Below, piece after piece: positions 44,176 to 55,208 of a stretch of DNA of 64,000 nucleotides (its first letter is position 1; each line of letters opens with the position of its first letter). The stretch is from contig OU342637.1 in assembly GCA_910589415.1 (NCBI GenBank), positions 42,066,162 to 42,130,161 on the forward strand, given 5' to 3'. The notes under the pieces are model-generated. The model had not been told where the DNA came from, searched no databases, and saw only the letters and a list, made by a program, of their open reading frames with translations. Position numbers and translations under genes: made by a program. This DNA comes from Malachius bipustulatus (taxonomy: Eukaryota > Arthropoda > Insecta > Coleoptera > Melyridae).

Positions 44176-45954
44176 TTAACCCTTAGTTGGTAACATCCGA
44201 CTCTGAGGCGGATGCCAAGTTTTGATGCTGCGCTGAATCCAAACGAATGAATATACAAAAATTTCGTATTAGGTATGTTCTAGTTGGTTGCCAAAAAGTC
44301 CATAGCCGCCTTCGCGAAAATACGTCTGTGAGACGGGTGTTACTCAGAACGATATATTTCAGTCCATCTCTCAGTCGGCTGTTGGTCGAAAGTATGGTGA
44401 ATGAAAAGGTATAATATATAAAAAAATGTATAAAAATGAAATAAGTCTTGTTTTAATAAAATATATTTGTGTTTACTAGAATACATTCGAATAAATATGT
44501 AATTATACATATTATTATAATACCTATTCCGACTGAGCGACGGATGTTACCTATCCCAGGCAGCAAGGAATGTTCACTGAATGTTCCCTAAATGTTCACC
44601 GAACATTAAACATTGCTCTAATGTTAAACAGACTTTCCGAATATTCAGGCAACGTTCAGATTCTAATGTTCGTTTTCAGACCTTGAATAAACATTCATTG
44701 AACATTAGATACTGAACATTCAAAATGCAATGTTTAATTAACATTCATACAATGTTTAAGATGAAATGTTTATTGCACGCAATTACATACAGGTACACTG
44801 ACATCAGGTAAATAACATATCGATGGTGAACTGGCAATAAGTCCTATCTCAAAAAAGTAAATTGGTCAGGAAGCGAAAAAAAAGTTCTTTTTTTTTTAAT
44901 TTAGAATTTCCGAAACAAGAAAAAAAAAACGTATATGTTTATTTTGTAACATATACTTAAATTTAGCAATAAATATTAATCACATGCTGAACGTGTATAA
45001 TAGCAGTAGGACAATTTAACACAATAAACGGAAAATGCCTGAAATTTCAGATAGGACATATTACCAGTTCACCATCGATATACCAAAAAAATTGGAAAAT
45101 CACATGCTGAAACGAAAATATTTGGCTTAAAAATTGATAAAAACCAGAATTATATTATTATAATTATTACAACGAGGTGTTGCGCGCGCAGCTCTCTTGT
45201 CTATTTCATTCCCAGTCCCAGTTGTCTTGTGTTCAATTCAATATGTCCGTTATTCTTGGCATTTCATCTTGTTTTTCTAAACTAATAGGTATAAAAGTCA
45301 CAATAAATTATCAGCAAGCTAAGTATTTTATGCTTGTCTGGTCGGAGAGAGAAGGTGCAGAGAGTGATGCAAACTAATCTAATTCTTCATCCCAGGTATT
45401 ATATATAGGTAGGTAGGTATTATGATGTAGATAGGAAGAAGAAAAACAACACGGAAGAGCAAATGTGACCTTATAATAATAATAATAATAATTTATATTG
45501 TTCACTGATGGATTGATAAATGGAATACACCTACATAGTAAGTATTATTTTTTTCAGCTTTTCAGCTCCATATAGGTAATACAATTCTTAGTGATGATCA
45601 GTTGGATAAAAAAAAACAAACATTCACTCAACATTTAAAACGAATATTCATTGAATGTTTACGAATCTGTCGTTTTTCACATTGGCTGAATGTTCATTTT
45701 TGAATGTTCAGTAAACATTCATTTATAAATGTTCACTAAAGCTTAAATCTGAACATTCACTGAACATTTAAAACTAACCTTCATTGAATGTTCACGAATC
45801 TGTCGTTTCTAACATTGGCTGAATGTTCATTTTTAACATTCAGTGAATGTTCGATTGCTGCCTGGGATAATGCTGGAACTGTAATATGATCACCGACTGA
45901 GAGACGGATGTTACTTATAAAGTGAAAAAAAGTATGTTACCAACTAAGGGTTAA
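44176..45954. mobile_element. piggyBac-like MITE, copy 2, inside the Gypsy 3' LTR
   Basis: Element 44180-45950 with the same CCCTTAGTTGGTAACAT ends as 9260-9716 and TTAA on both sides. The other LTR keeps the single uninterrupted TTAA at 57661-57664, direct proof of insertion. It was itself interrupted by the element at 44554-45867. Confidence 0.9.
44554..45867. mobile_element. TA-inserting non-autonomous element with AATGTTCA repeats
   Basis: Inverted ends TCCCAGGCAGCAA / TTGCTGCCTGGGA sit in a duplicated TA (44552-44553 and 45868-45869). The uninterrupted MITE copy near 9633 shows the empty site. Both ~200-bp subterminal regions are packed with AATGTTCA / TGAACATT words in both orientations. 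The 1.3-kb body has no recognisable ORF and contains an AAT microsatellite at 45476-45492. Confidence 0.82.
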
Positions 45955-47019
45955 CACTAACTAAATTTGGCCAATTAATTCTCCCTGATAATTAATTTAG
46001 ATTAAGATTAAATACTAAATTGAACATTTCTACTCACTAGCTAAAACTAACAACATTGGGGAAGTATTTCCCAATTATTAAAATAATAAAAATTCCCATC
46101 TTGATAAAATCAATAACGCAATCTGATGAAGTTACTTCCTCTCTTTTTAGAGATAAATTCAATGTAAACTAAATGAAACAAAAGAATTTACAAAGTACCT
46201 TTGAAGTTCCAATCATTTCTTGATGAAACGTGACTGCAACAGAAAGATCCAAAAGAAATGAGATAGACTGTGATGTCTACTCCCTCTCCTGTTGGCTAGG
46301 TCCGGCTTTGTCTGTAGAACGCCATTACTTCCAAAAAGAATTATGCTCTTCTACCCAGTGCTTGAAAATGGGATATTTCTCAACGGAGACCACCATCAGC
46401 ACATTTTGGAAATAAAATAAACGACTAAACAATCGATCTTATTATAGATCCACCCCTAAGGAGGGACCCTGCAACGAGAACAAATTATAAACACCTAAAA
46501 TTCTACTAATCGCCATCTTTAATTTTACCAAAAGAACTCCTTCGTCCTTTCAGGTTACTTGAATCTACATCTCCACACTCACATAGATGAAATTGATTTC
46601 TCCTGATTTAGGAAATAACAAGAACATTAGTTTTTACTAAAATAGAACCAAACAAACTCCATACCTGAATTTTCCAGCAAGAACAATACAACACTATAGA
46701 CAACAAATTGCTCCACTCACATCTTCACCTCATCATGGTTTTCGACAGAGAGAGCGACCGTCCGCGTCCGACGATCTTCCCTGTCCTCGACCCCTTTGTT
46801 AATCGATCTCCCCGCGCAAGACCAGCCGTCTACTACCTCGGTCGGTCACTTCACCGAGTGGCAGTTGACAAGACTCTGACTGACAGACTCATAACTCGAT
46901 CCCGTTACTATACCTCAAACTATAGAACTTGCGGAGGGCATCAAACTAAAGAAACGCCATCTTGGAAGTCCTTGATGCGTAAATCCATTCGGGATAACTA
47001 CGGAAAAGCGCACGCTACA

Positions 47020-47033
47020 CCACTCCCCCAACC
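47020..47033 (-). promoter_or_regulatory. Gypsy polypurine tract
   Basis: GGTTGGGGGAGTGG on the coding strand directly abuts the 3' LTR, the position expected for plus-strand priming. Confidence 0.75.
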
Positions 47034-47130
47034 AAAATAAAAAAATGGGATAACATACCATTTTTTTGCTCATCAAGAACACCAGAAAATATCTTCTAGA
47101 CTCTCCATTGACTTCTATGTACATATATAC

Positions 47131-49471
47131 AACGCTCTTCCTAAAGAACAAAATGGTCTCACTGACCGTACCAACGGACTAATCATAAATGTTCTTCCTA
47201 AAGAAACAAAATGGTCTCACTGACCGTACCAACAGACTACCCATACAGCACACCCAATAACGATTACGGTGTGTTTGCATTGTGACAATGTATCTAGAAG
47301 CAGACACAAGGTGACACAATTTTACGATGTAAATGTGCTACGTTTACACACCTTAGGTACATAGGTATGCACAAAGGTTAAACGTCCGCCTCACAATGTA
47401 GTCACAGTATTCCATTTATATATACACAAAGTAAGTGATCTACAATGTGTCATCGTATGCTACCAGTGATTGTGTATTATACTTGCTCTGCATACACATT
47501 GTATTTGTCCTATTAATTTTGAATGTAAATGTACTATACCGTGTATATGTAGCACTTTCGTCCCGTGTATACACACTCTACATAAAACTATACTTTTCAT
47601 GAACTAGGGTACTTCAGGGAGATAAAAGTTTTGCAGCCTGACTTTTCGTATTCGTATTTTACCAATGAATTTATTGATTGTTACCTATTATCTTTGTTAT
47701 TTTGGGAACGAAAGGTCGGACTGCGAAACTTTTATTTTCCAGAAGTATCTAGCTAGCTCAAGAAAGGTAGTTTTAAAATTGTTCCATTTTTCCTTCCATA
47801 TATCTTATGTCGTTAATGTCTTTATGGAAGTTCTGTATTTCACTCTATAGGTACCTATATAGTTACACTATTATAAAACATTATTATTTATGCAAATAAA
47901 AACAGAAGTAGGAATAAAACACTGGAATATTACAAAATTTTTATAAAAATATCAAAATCTGTCAAAAACAACATAGTTAAAATGCAAAAATATAGGTATA
48001 TTATACATCGGCAGTCTTTGCGGCAGCCCTCTTCTCAGCCATTCTCCTCTTTTTTTTTTAATTTTCCCCGATCGTCACCGCCTGTAAATACAAAATATTT
48101 CAGTGTTGATGGACGAGAATTTTCATTAATTTTCTGCAATTTAAGCAATAATAAAAAGTCCGGATTTATTATGTTATAAATCATCAGAAACACTATCACT
48201 TGCAGATTGTTTATACATATTATGCACAGTGCTATTACTTTTACGTGGTGTATACACAAAATTTAATAGCTATATAGGCTCTTCATATGCCTGAAATTTT
48301 GTTGGAAAAATGTATGGAAGTCGTTAAATTTAAAATTTCTAACAATCCAAAATCCAATACAATTAAGGTACATAAAACTTATAGGTAATAATCCAACGCG
48401 TATCTATGGATGTATGAACGGTAAATCACAATATTCTAATAACGAATGTTTATACAACGTAAAGATCGTTTCATCAAAATGTTATTAATTTTAGGTACAA
48501 AAAGCATACAATAATATTAAACATTAAACGTTTCAACATCAATAATAATAATCCTATATAGGAGTAATAACGTATTTAAAAACCTTTACTTACCTCATAA
48601 AATCCTTTTCAAGCTGCACACTCACACAGAGAACACTTCCGAGCTTCGAAATGAAATTAAAATGGCTGCTGGCACTGCTTTGCTTTACCACTCTTTTATA
48701 GAAATGCGTGAACACATGGTCGGTGTGCATACGATGACTCTTATGCGCGCGCATGTTTGAGCACCAATGTAGACACAACAATACACAACTATGGAGTGTA
48801 TATATTGTTTTTTGTATTATGTGTAAATGTCGCACGTTTACAGGGTGTGTGCAGTAGACACAAGATACACAGTCAGTATGCATACACCAATCTGCTCGAA
48901 TGTAGACACAACGAAACACAACTAAGGAGTGTATATATGGTGCTTTGTATTATGTGTATACGACGCATTTTTACATGGTGCGTACAGTAGGCACAAATAA
49001 TATTTAAAGCATCACAGATACATATGACTTATACGTTGTGGGTATCATGTACGGACGTCAAATTTCATCATTTAAATAGTTATTTTTTACGTCATATAAA
49101 AATGTTTTGAATCTTAATTGCATACAGTATACAATGATTAGACACTGTATCACATAATTATATCGATATAAAAATTGGTGTATCTCATTTGTGTATGTCA
49201 TTACTAGATCAATAATTCGATCCACATTAACGTCTTTTGTTCCTCAAGTGTTTATCTTGTAGAGACGTAATTTTATTTGGACGTGCTGTATGGGTAATAA
49301 CAAACGTTCTTCCTAAAGAAACAAAATGGTCTCACTGACCGTACCAACGGACTAATCATAAATGTTCTTCCTAAAGAAACAAAATGGTCTCACTGACCGT
49401 ACCAACAGACTAATAACAAACGTTCTTCCTAAAGAAACAAAATGGTCTCACTGACCGTACCAACAGACTAA
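47131..49471 (-). repeat. ~52-bp tandem repeats in the Gypsy 3' UTR
   Basis: Units containing TTCTTCCTAAAGAAACAAAA, TGGTCTCACTGACCGTACCA and ACAGACTA are present twice at 47131-47239 and three times at 49297-49471. They are separated only by the element at 47240-49294. A second repeat family (GAATATTGAAATG, CACTTATTCCAATA) occupies about 49500-49715. Confidence 0.85.
47238..49296. mobile_element. 2.05-kb TA-inserting element, CCCATACAGCAC family
   Basis: Element 47240-49294 with perfect 12-bp inverted ends CCCATACAGCAC / GTGCTGTATGGG and TA on both sides; excision in silico restores the 52-bp repeat unit. The interior is rich in TGTGTATAC / TGTAGACACAA-type words arranged in direct and inverted order, especially at 47270-47580 and 48720-49000. 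No convincing ORF is seen; the 109-codon minus frame there is built from these repeats. Confidence 0.82.
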
Positions 49472-49768
49472 TTGATTTCGCCTACCCCGACCCGTTCACC
49501 TACGAATATTGAAATGGAAATACAGAAAAACACTTATCCCAATATCCGGAGACAAGGAGTCTGAATAATTGAAATCAATAACTGCTCTTGTCCTTTTCAA
49601 AGAAAGACATAAGTCCTAATGACCAACCCAAAATATCACCCATACCTATCAATTCTGGACCTTTTACCTGAGAATATTGAAATGAAAATACAGAGAAACA
49701 CTTATTCCAATACCCAAAGGCATGGAACCAGAACGACAAGGCAGTAAACTAAACTCTAATAAAAAGAA

Positions 49769-50992
49769 CTAACATTCCCAAACACCGGATAACCTCCTCT
49801 CCCTAGAAATTTCCCACACGGTATCTTGTTTCCTACGAAACCGACATAGCACCGGCTCTTTGGAAATAAATTTCTGTAAAGAAAAAGGTGTGTAGAGAAA
49901 TCTAACCAGCTTTTGACCCACAAAAATCCAAAAATCATTATGATCCAAACCAGGTACCACTCTACCAGGATCATAAATCGTCTGAAATGCTGGAATATCC
50001 CCTGTAGATGAGATATTACCCAGCTCTTTGTTCAACGGGGGGTTGACCTCTTCCGGAGTCGGAGTATCCACCGTCCTTTGATGAAAATGGTGGTAAATGA
50101 GATAACTGAGGTTCAACTTCTTCTTGAAAATCTTGTTAACCATCAATTGGCACGAGCATTGGAAAAATCTTGGTCCTTCACCATAAACTTTCCAGCCTGC
50201 CCCTATATTTCTGATACAGTATGCCAGACCACTTAAGGTCTCTAACCTCCATCGACCCCTATATGCGAATACATCGGAACAATATGACCTACCCAATCTC
50301 AAACTTGGACGACGGCAGGGCTTAGACTCATGGATATTAGGTAGACATTCAGGAAAAGCCAGTTGAAAATTCAATGCATCCCGACAATTTAGAAAATCGG
50401 AAACTCGCAAAATCACCAAACTCATTTTATCAAAAATGATTTTATCTTCAATTCTTGATTCTTTATTATCTGAAACCTCCGGAAAGGGATCCAATTCCTT
50501 TACTTTGGTTACTCCAGGTTTGGCACCTAAATCGAAAAATCTTCGAGCTTCAGTAAATTCAGCTTCTGAAGGCTTTCTATACATACCCAAAATCAACACC
50601 ACATCGCCATCATAAGGCGTTAAACAGCATTTATCATAAAACACAATTTCTGATGAGAGATGCTTGGCATTAAAACGAATGAACATGGATGCTACATCAA
50701 TGCCTTGTGCCTCACAACATCTTCTAGCTTCACAATAATAATAGTATGAAAACAGAGGCACATCAGCGTGTTTCTTTTCGATAATGGCGTGGCCTGCCAA
50801 AAATTTGAAATACCGTTCCTTCTCTACCAGAAACAAATCGCTCTCCATCTGAACATCCCTAGGCCTAATATCAGAATTAACATTAAACTCCAACAATAGC
50901 TTCATTTCATCCCACAGAAGGAAGTTGAATTTCACTTTATTTGGGCGCCTCTCAGCAAACACCTTCGCTCGACGCTTACTAGCGGTAGACAT
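49769..50992 (-). CDS. Gypsy third ORF, 407 aa, unknown function
   Basis: This is an uninterrupted ATG-initiated frame downstream of pol on the same strand, about 1 kb after the pol stop. The N-terminus is basic (ASKRRAKVFAERRPNKVKF). The middle has Tyr/Cys-rich stretches (SYYYYCEARRCCEAQ). A Lys/Arg-rich piece (FKKKLNL) lies near residue 290. I see no signal peptide, transmembrane anchor or furin-type site, so it does not look like a retroviral envelope. It resembles no Gag, RT or transposase I know. Length and absence of stops beside an intact gag-pol suggest it is still under constraint, or simply young. Expression would need a spliced or internally started mRNA (inference). Confidence 0.75.
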   Translation of the reverse strand: MSTASKRRAKVFAERRPNKVKFNFLLWDEMKLLLEFNVNSDIRPRDVQMESDLFLVEKERYFKFLAGHAIIEKKHADVPLFSYYYYCEARRCCEAQGIDVASMFIRFNAKHLSSEIVFYDKCCLTPYDGDVVLILGMYRKPSEAEFTEARRFFDLGAKPGVTKVKELDPFPEVSDNKESRIEDKIIFDKMSLVILRVSDFLNCRDALNFQLAFPECLPNIHESKPCRRPSLRLGRSYCSDVFAYRGRWRLETLSGLAYCIRNIGAGWKVYGEGPRFFQCSCQLMVNKIFKKKLNLSYLIYHHFHQRTVDTPTPEEVNPPLNKELGNISSTGDIPAFQTIYDPGRVVPGLDHNDFWIFVGQKLVRFLYTPFSLQKFISKEPVLCRFRRKQDTVWEISRERRLSGVWEC

Positions 50993-52026
50993 GGTGACTC
51001 AGAACTGGTACTGCTGGTTGCCCTGTGACTGCGACTGAGCTGTTCCTCTTCGGCTTTCCCTCCTCCGATACCAACTTGGTGACTGGAATGCAGAAACAGG
51101 GGAACGCTTATTCCAGTACCTTGAAGATACCGGAGGGCCCCAACTGCCTCACAGAAACTAACTCAACCTCTCTAAATGTGCAACAATACCTGTGGAAGTT
51201 ATAATCATTAATCTTGAAAACAACAATGCAAAAACATCAACTGACTAATTGGGTTAGTAATTAGTCCTAACTAAAATTCAAAATGAAATTTCGAAAAACT
51301 AAACGTTAGTCAAAATTACCCTAAAAGGTAAATAGATCCTTTTAGAAATCTTAATGTGAACTACCTGAACTACTAAAGACAAAACTTTACTCAAAACTTA
51401 CAAATAGTTACTCAAAACTACTTGACGATACTCAAAACTGTCTGGTAAATATTAGTGAAGACTTCTGTGATAGATTTGATAGACACAACATAACTAAGAC
51501 TTATTTAGAAAGAAAAGACATCAGCTCAAGACTAAAATTCGTTTAGTTGATTTCCTAAACTGACACTAATCTTCCAAAAATTTTCTCCTTACTCAAAAAG
51601 ATAGAAAACTGCTCTTGGTAATCCAACAAATTTATACTCAATATCAGAATTACCAGAATTCAGAATTCCTGAAATTCTTTAATTAATTTTGACATGTGAT
51701 TTAGGGTAGCTAATCCTAAACACAGTCTACCTCACATAGATCTGAAAATTTTTCCTACTAACGTACCAACAAGGTAGGATTTTCATCTCTAAGGACCTCA
51801 CACAGACCTCCAGGACTTACACCAATGGGCTGCCTATTGGCTCCGGGATACAAAAGATACCTAACACAGACCTGGAGAACTTCCACACGGCATTGAACTC
51901 CAAAGTTCTGTGACCTAAAAATCTCTATCACATCTAAACTAAATTTACTCAGGACATTAGACAAAAGATAAGATTTACTAACTAACAACAACGATTTCCA
52001 AAATGATCCTTACTAAAACAAAATTA
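50993..52026 (-). other. non-coding spacer between Gypsy pol and the third ORF
   Basis: No long frame. A 77-codon frame at 51758-51991 is not supported by any domain. The segment could hold a splice acceptor or leader for the third ORF mRNA, but none is evident beyond generic AG sites. Confidence 0.4.
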
Positions 52027-55000
52027 CTAATCATCGATACTTACAAAGGGTTTAAGATCCTGAATGTGGAATTCACCCAAATTCTTCCCTGACTCATTAC
52101 TCAACTCAACAACTAAACCACTCCCTTTAACTTTCGTTATGAGAGCAGGAACATATTTAGGGGCTAGTTTCTTAGCGAAACCAGTCACCTTATCAGAAAG
52201 TACAAAATTTTTCTTCCAGACCTTGTCACCTACTTGATAACGAATGTCTCTTCGTCTCAGATTGTACCTGGAAGAATTTTTGTCATACGCTTTCTGAACT
52301 CGAGCCTGAATTTGTGGGTATAATTTCGGAACCTTCGAAATTTCCGATTGCCACTTTAACTTATCCGAAATCTGAACTGGATCATACGAATTCAAACCTA
52401 AGTCACCATAATACTGTCCATCCACCGGGACATTTCTACCAAAGATAAGAAAAGCAGGAGTAAAACCAGTGGCTTCATGCTCTGCTGTCCGAATAGCTTG
52501 TGCAATCTCATGCAAATGTTCATCCCAAGTTCTGTGGTCTTCCTTAACATAGGAGCTAATTGCAGAACCTAACACTTTATTTACCCTCTCAGTAGGGTTA
52601 ACTTGGGGATGATAACGTGCATTATACCAAACTCGCTGTACATGATACTTTTTCATAAGTGCCTTAAATTCCTTAGATGTAAATTGCACACCGTTATCAC
52701 AAACTACAATCTGAGGTACCCCGTATATCAAGAATACCTGGTTCTCTAAAAACTTGGCAACTTTCGAAGCTGTAGCTTTCGAAAGAGGCTGGACTAAAAC
52801 GAATCTTGAAAAAGCATCTGTGACAACCAACAATTGCGTATTTCCTGACTTAGACCGTGGAAATGGTCCCATCAAATCTAAAGAAATCATCTGAAATGGA
52901 AAGTCGACAGATCTCTTCTTACCATAAGCTCCGGCAGGAAGTTTATTGGTGGATTTGTGTGCTCCACACGTAGTACAAGATGACACGTACCTCCTAACCG
53001 TCTCTCTAATACCAGGCCAATAATACCTCTCTAAAATTCGTGCCAAGGTCTTATGCACTCCCAAATGAGCTGCTGTTGGACTATCATGACATTGCTCAAG
53101 AATTTCCTTTCGATTTTCAGTAGGAACTACCAACTTCCAGTTTGACTGGTTCGTTTCAATGTCATGATTATTCTTAATGTGCTTATAAATAGCACTACCT
53201 TGCACGAGAAAATTTGGATACTTTTGTGGATCACATTGTATCTTATTGATCATATCGGCATACCATTGGTCAGGAATTAAATTCTGAACTTCAACTGAAG
53301 CAATCTGTCTCGAAAGCAAATCCGGTACTACCATATCCTTTCCTGGACGATGGACTATCTTGAACTTAAAACAACTAAGCCTAACTGTCCAACGGGCGAT
53401 ACGACCCATGGGATCCTTAATTCTGTACAGCCACTGTAAACTGGCATGATCAGTTACTACAGTGAATTCTGCGCCCTCAACATAACCTCTAAATTTCTCA
53501 ATACCAAAGATAACTGCCAAACATTCTTTCTCCGTCGCCATATACTTGGTTTCGGCCTTAGAGAGTTTTCTGGACGCATAAGCAATAGGATGTTCAAAGC
53601 CATCTCGAAGCTGGAATAATACTGCCCCAATGCCGACGTCACTCGCGTCCGTCTGGATAAAGAATGGCTTATCGAAATCCGGGCTAACAAGAATAGGATT
53701 AGAGATCAATCTCTCCTTCAAATTACATAAGGCTGACTCGGCTGCTTCAGTCCAAACAATGGGGGCATTCTTTATTCGACCTTTAATGATCGAGGTGATT
53801 GGTTCAGAAATGGTCGAAAAGTCCTTAATAAACTTTCTATACCATTGTAACACTCCCATTATCCTTCGAACCTCTGTAGTGTTTCGCGGAGATGGCATTT
53901 CCGCTATAGCCTTGACCTTATCTGGGTCAGTTCTTAGCCCATTCCTATCTACTATGTAACCCAAAAATGTTAGGGAATCTCTACAAAATTGACATTTCGG
54001 AATATTCACCTTCAGACCCGCAGAAAACAAAATCTCAAAAACTTCATTCAACAACTTGACATGTTCATCAAAATCCTCAGAAACACAAACGATATCATCG
54101 AGATACACAAAAACTTTATCCTCAAATTTTGGATCCATAAATAATCTGTCCATCAACCGCTGTTGTGTCTGCGCGGCATTGCATAGACCGAACGGCATAA
54201 CTACAAATTGAAAAAGACCTCTTCCTTGAACTTGGAAAGCTGTCTTTTGCTTCGATGTTTCTTCTAAAGGAATATTCCAGAAAGCCTTAGTAATATCGAT
54301 GGAAGAAAGATATTTCTTACCACCTACCTTATTCAAAATATTATCAATCAATGGCAAGGGATAAGAATCCTTAACCGTTACCTGATTCAAACCTCTGCCA
54401 TCAAAACATAACCTATATGTACCTGGTTCTGATTTTGGTACCATTAAAATTGGAGATGCCCATGCGGACATACTTTTCTCAATTACTCCAGACTCTAACA
54501 TAGCATCGATCTCCTTATGCAAAATTTTATTAAGCATCGGCGATAATGGATATTGCCTTTGCTTAACTGGTCTAGCCTCACCAGTGTCAATAAAATGAGA
54601 GATGATATTTGTTCTCCCTGGTGCTGTTGACGACAAAGTCTCAAATTTAGTAATAACTTCAGACAACACCTTGCCCTGATCAGATGAAAGCTCGGCTAGA
54701 AAAGTATTAGAATCTGCCTTGGAAGAAGTTGATGCCTCAATTTGTCCTACCTGATAAGACCTGTTCTTAAAATTTAAATTGATGTTCGACAATCTACAAA
54801 AATCTGCACCCAAAATAATGGAATGCGAAATAGAAGGTACTACAGCAAATCTCAAATCGATAACCTTATTCTCGAAACTTACTGGAAACGTGACAAAACC
54901 TAACAACTCCTGTGAGCTACCATCTGCGATAGTCACATTCGTCCCATCCACATCCTTGACAAAAGTGTCATTACCTTCCCATAAAATTTCCACATTGGAA

Positions 55001-55188
55001 CCCAAAATCGATAAATTTGCACCAGTATCTAATAAACCCAAATATTGTCTATCTTCAATAACTATAGGTATATAAGGCCTATTATCATGTAGCTTTTTCT
55101 TAAACATCGGACAAATATCAGTATCACCCCTATCCAAATCTACACTCATCAACTTATTATTACAGTGGTTAGGTTCATTACCTACCAC
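52027..55188 (-). CDS. pol: Gypsy pol polyprotein (PR-RT-RNase H-IN)
   Basis: 1053 codons counted from a GTG; the frame is open further upstream and overlaps the end of gag, so translation probably enters by -1 frameshifting. Domains in order: aspartic protease with LLDTGAN near residues 52-58; RT with SSIDITKAFW near 295 and catalytic YLDD at 362-365; RNase H with TDAS at 513-516, a Glu near 553-555, and TDHAS near 579; integrase zinc finger (H701, H708/H712, C738, C741); integrase core with D771, D831 and E867, an exact D,35,E spacing. It ends with a basic tail and a chromodomain-less C-terminus. The RT-RH-IN order is diagnostic of Ty3/Gypsy. All catalytic residues are present, so the copy may be competent. 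Confidence 0.95.
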   Translation of the reverse strand: MVGNEPNHCNNKLMSVDLDRGDTDICPMFKKKLHDNRPYIPIVIEDRQYLGLLDTGANLSILGSNVEILWEGNDTFVKDVDGTNVTIADGSSQELLGFVTFPVSFENKVIDLRFAVVPSISHSIILGADFCRLSNINLNFKNRSYQVGQIEASTSSKADSNTFLAELSSDQGKVLSEVITKFETLSSTAPGRTNIISHFIDTGEARPVKQRQYPLSPMLNKILHKEIDAMLESGVIEKSMSAWASPILMVPKSEPGTYRLCFDGRGLNQVTVKDSYPLPLIDNILNKVGGKKYLSSIDITKAFWNIPLEETSKQKTAFQVQGRGLFQFVVMPFGLCNAAQTQQRLMDRLFMDPKFEDKVFVYLDDIVCVSEDFDEHVKLLNEVFEILFSAGLKVNIPKCQFCRDSLTFLGYIVDRNGLRTDPDKVKAIAEMPSPRNTTEVRRIMGVLQWYRKFIKDFSTISEPITSIIKGRIKNAPIVWTEAAESALCNLKERLISNPILVSPDFDKPFFIQTDASDVGIGAVLFQLRDGFEHPIAYASRKLSKAETKYMATEKECLAVIFGIEKFRGYVEGAEFTVVTDHASLQWLYRIKDPMGRIARWTVRLSCFKFKIVHRPGKDMVVPDLLSRQIASVEVQNLIPDQWYADMINKIQCDPQKYPNFLVQGSAIYKHIKNNHDIETNQSNWKLVVPTENRKEILEQCHDSPTAAHLGVHKTLARILERYYWPGIRETVRRYVSSCTTCGAHKSTNKLPAGAYGKKRSVDFPFQMISLDLMGPFPRSKSGNTQLLVVTDAFSRFVLVQPLSKATASKVAKFLENQVFLIYGVPQIVVCDNGVQFTSKEFKALMKKYHVQRVWYNARYHPQVNPTERVNKVLGSAISSYVKEDHRTWDEHLHEIAQAIRTAEHEATGFTPAFLIFGRNVPVDGQYYGDLGLNSYDPVQISDKLKWQSEISKVPKLYPQIQARVQKAYDKNSSRYNLRRRDIRYQVGDKVWKKNFVLSDKVTGFAKKLAPKYVPALITKVKGSGLVVELSNESGKNLGEFHIQDLKPFVSIDD

Positions 55189-55208
55189 TGCCTTATCAAT
55201 AACTTCAA

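Larger units (their letters stand above)
43626..47019 (-). repeat. Gypsy 3' LTR, carrying nested elements
   Basis: Matches the 5' LTR end to end once the 1.77-kb piggyBac-like MITE is removed (about 1619 bp remain against 1620). TG/CA ends on the coding strand. Confidence 0.93.

Noticed and set aside
46230..47040. Plus-strand open frames repeated at 46230/57940 and 46708/58418
   Set aside because: They lie in the two Gypsy LTRs, antisense to gag-pol, and are identical only because LTRs are identical.
48590..48990. 109- and 77-codon open frames in the 47-49 kb element
   Set aside because: They overlap on opposite strands and consist of translated TGTAGACACAA/TGTGTATAC repeats with no domain.
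49769..50992. Calling the Gypsy third ORF an envelope gene
   Set aside because: No signal peptide, hydrophobic fusion peptide, transmembrane anchor or proteolytic cleavage motif is visible.
53457..55075. Plus- and minus-strand frames overlapping pol (53630-53959, 54779-55075, 53457-53690)
   Set aside because: Shadows of the intact pol frame.
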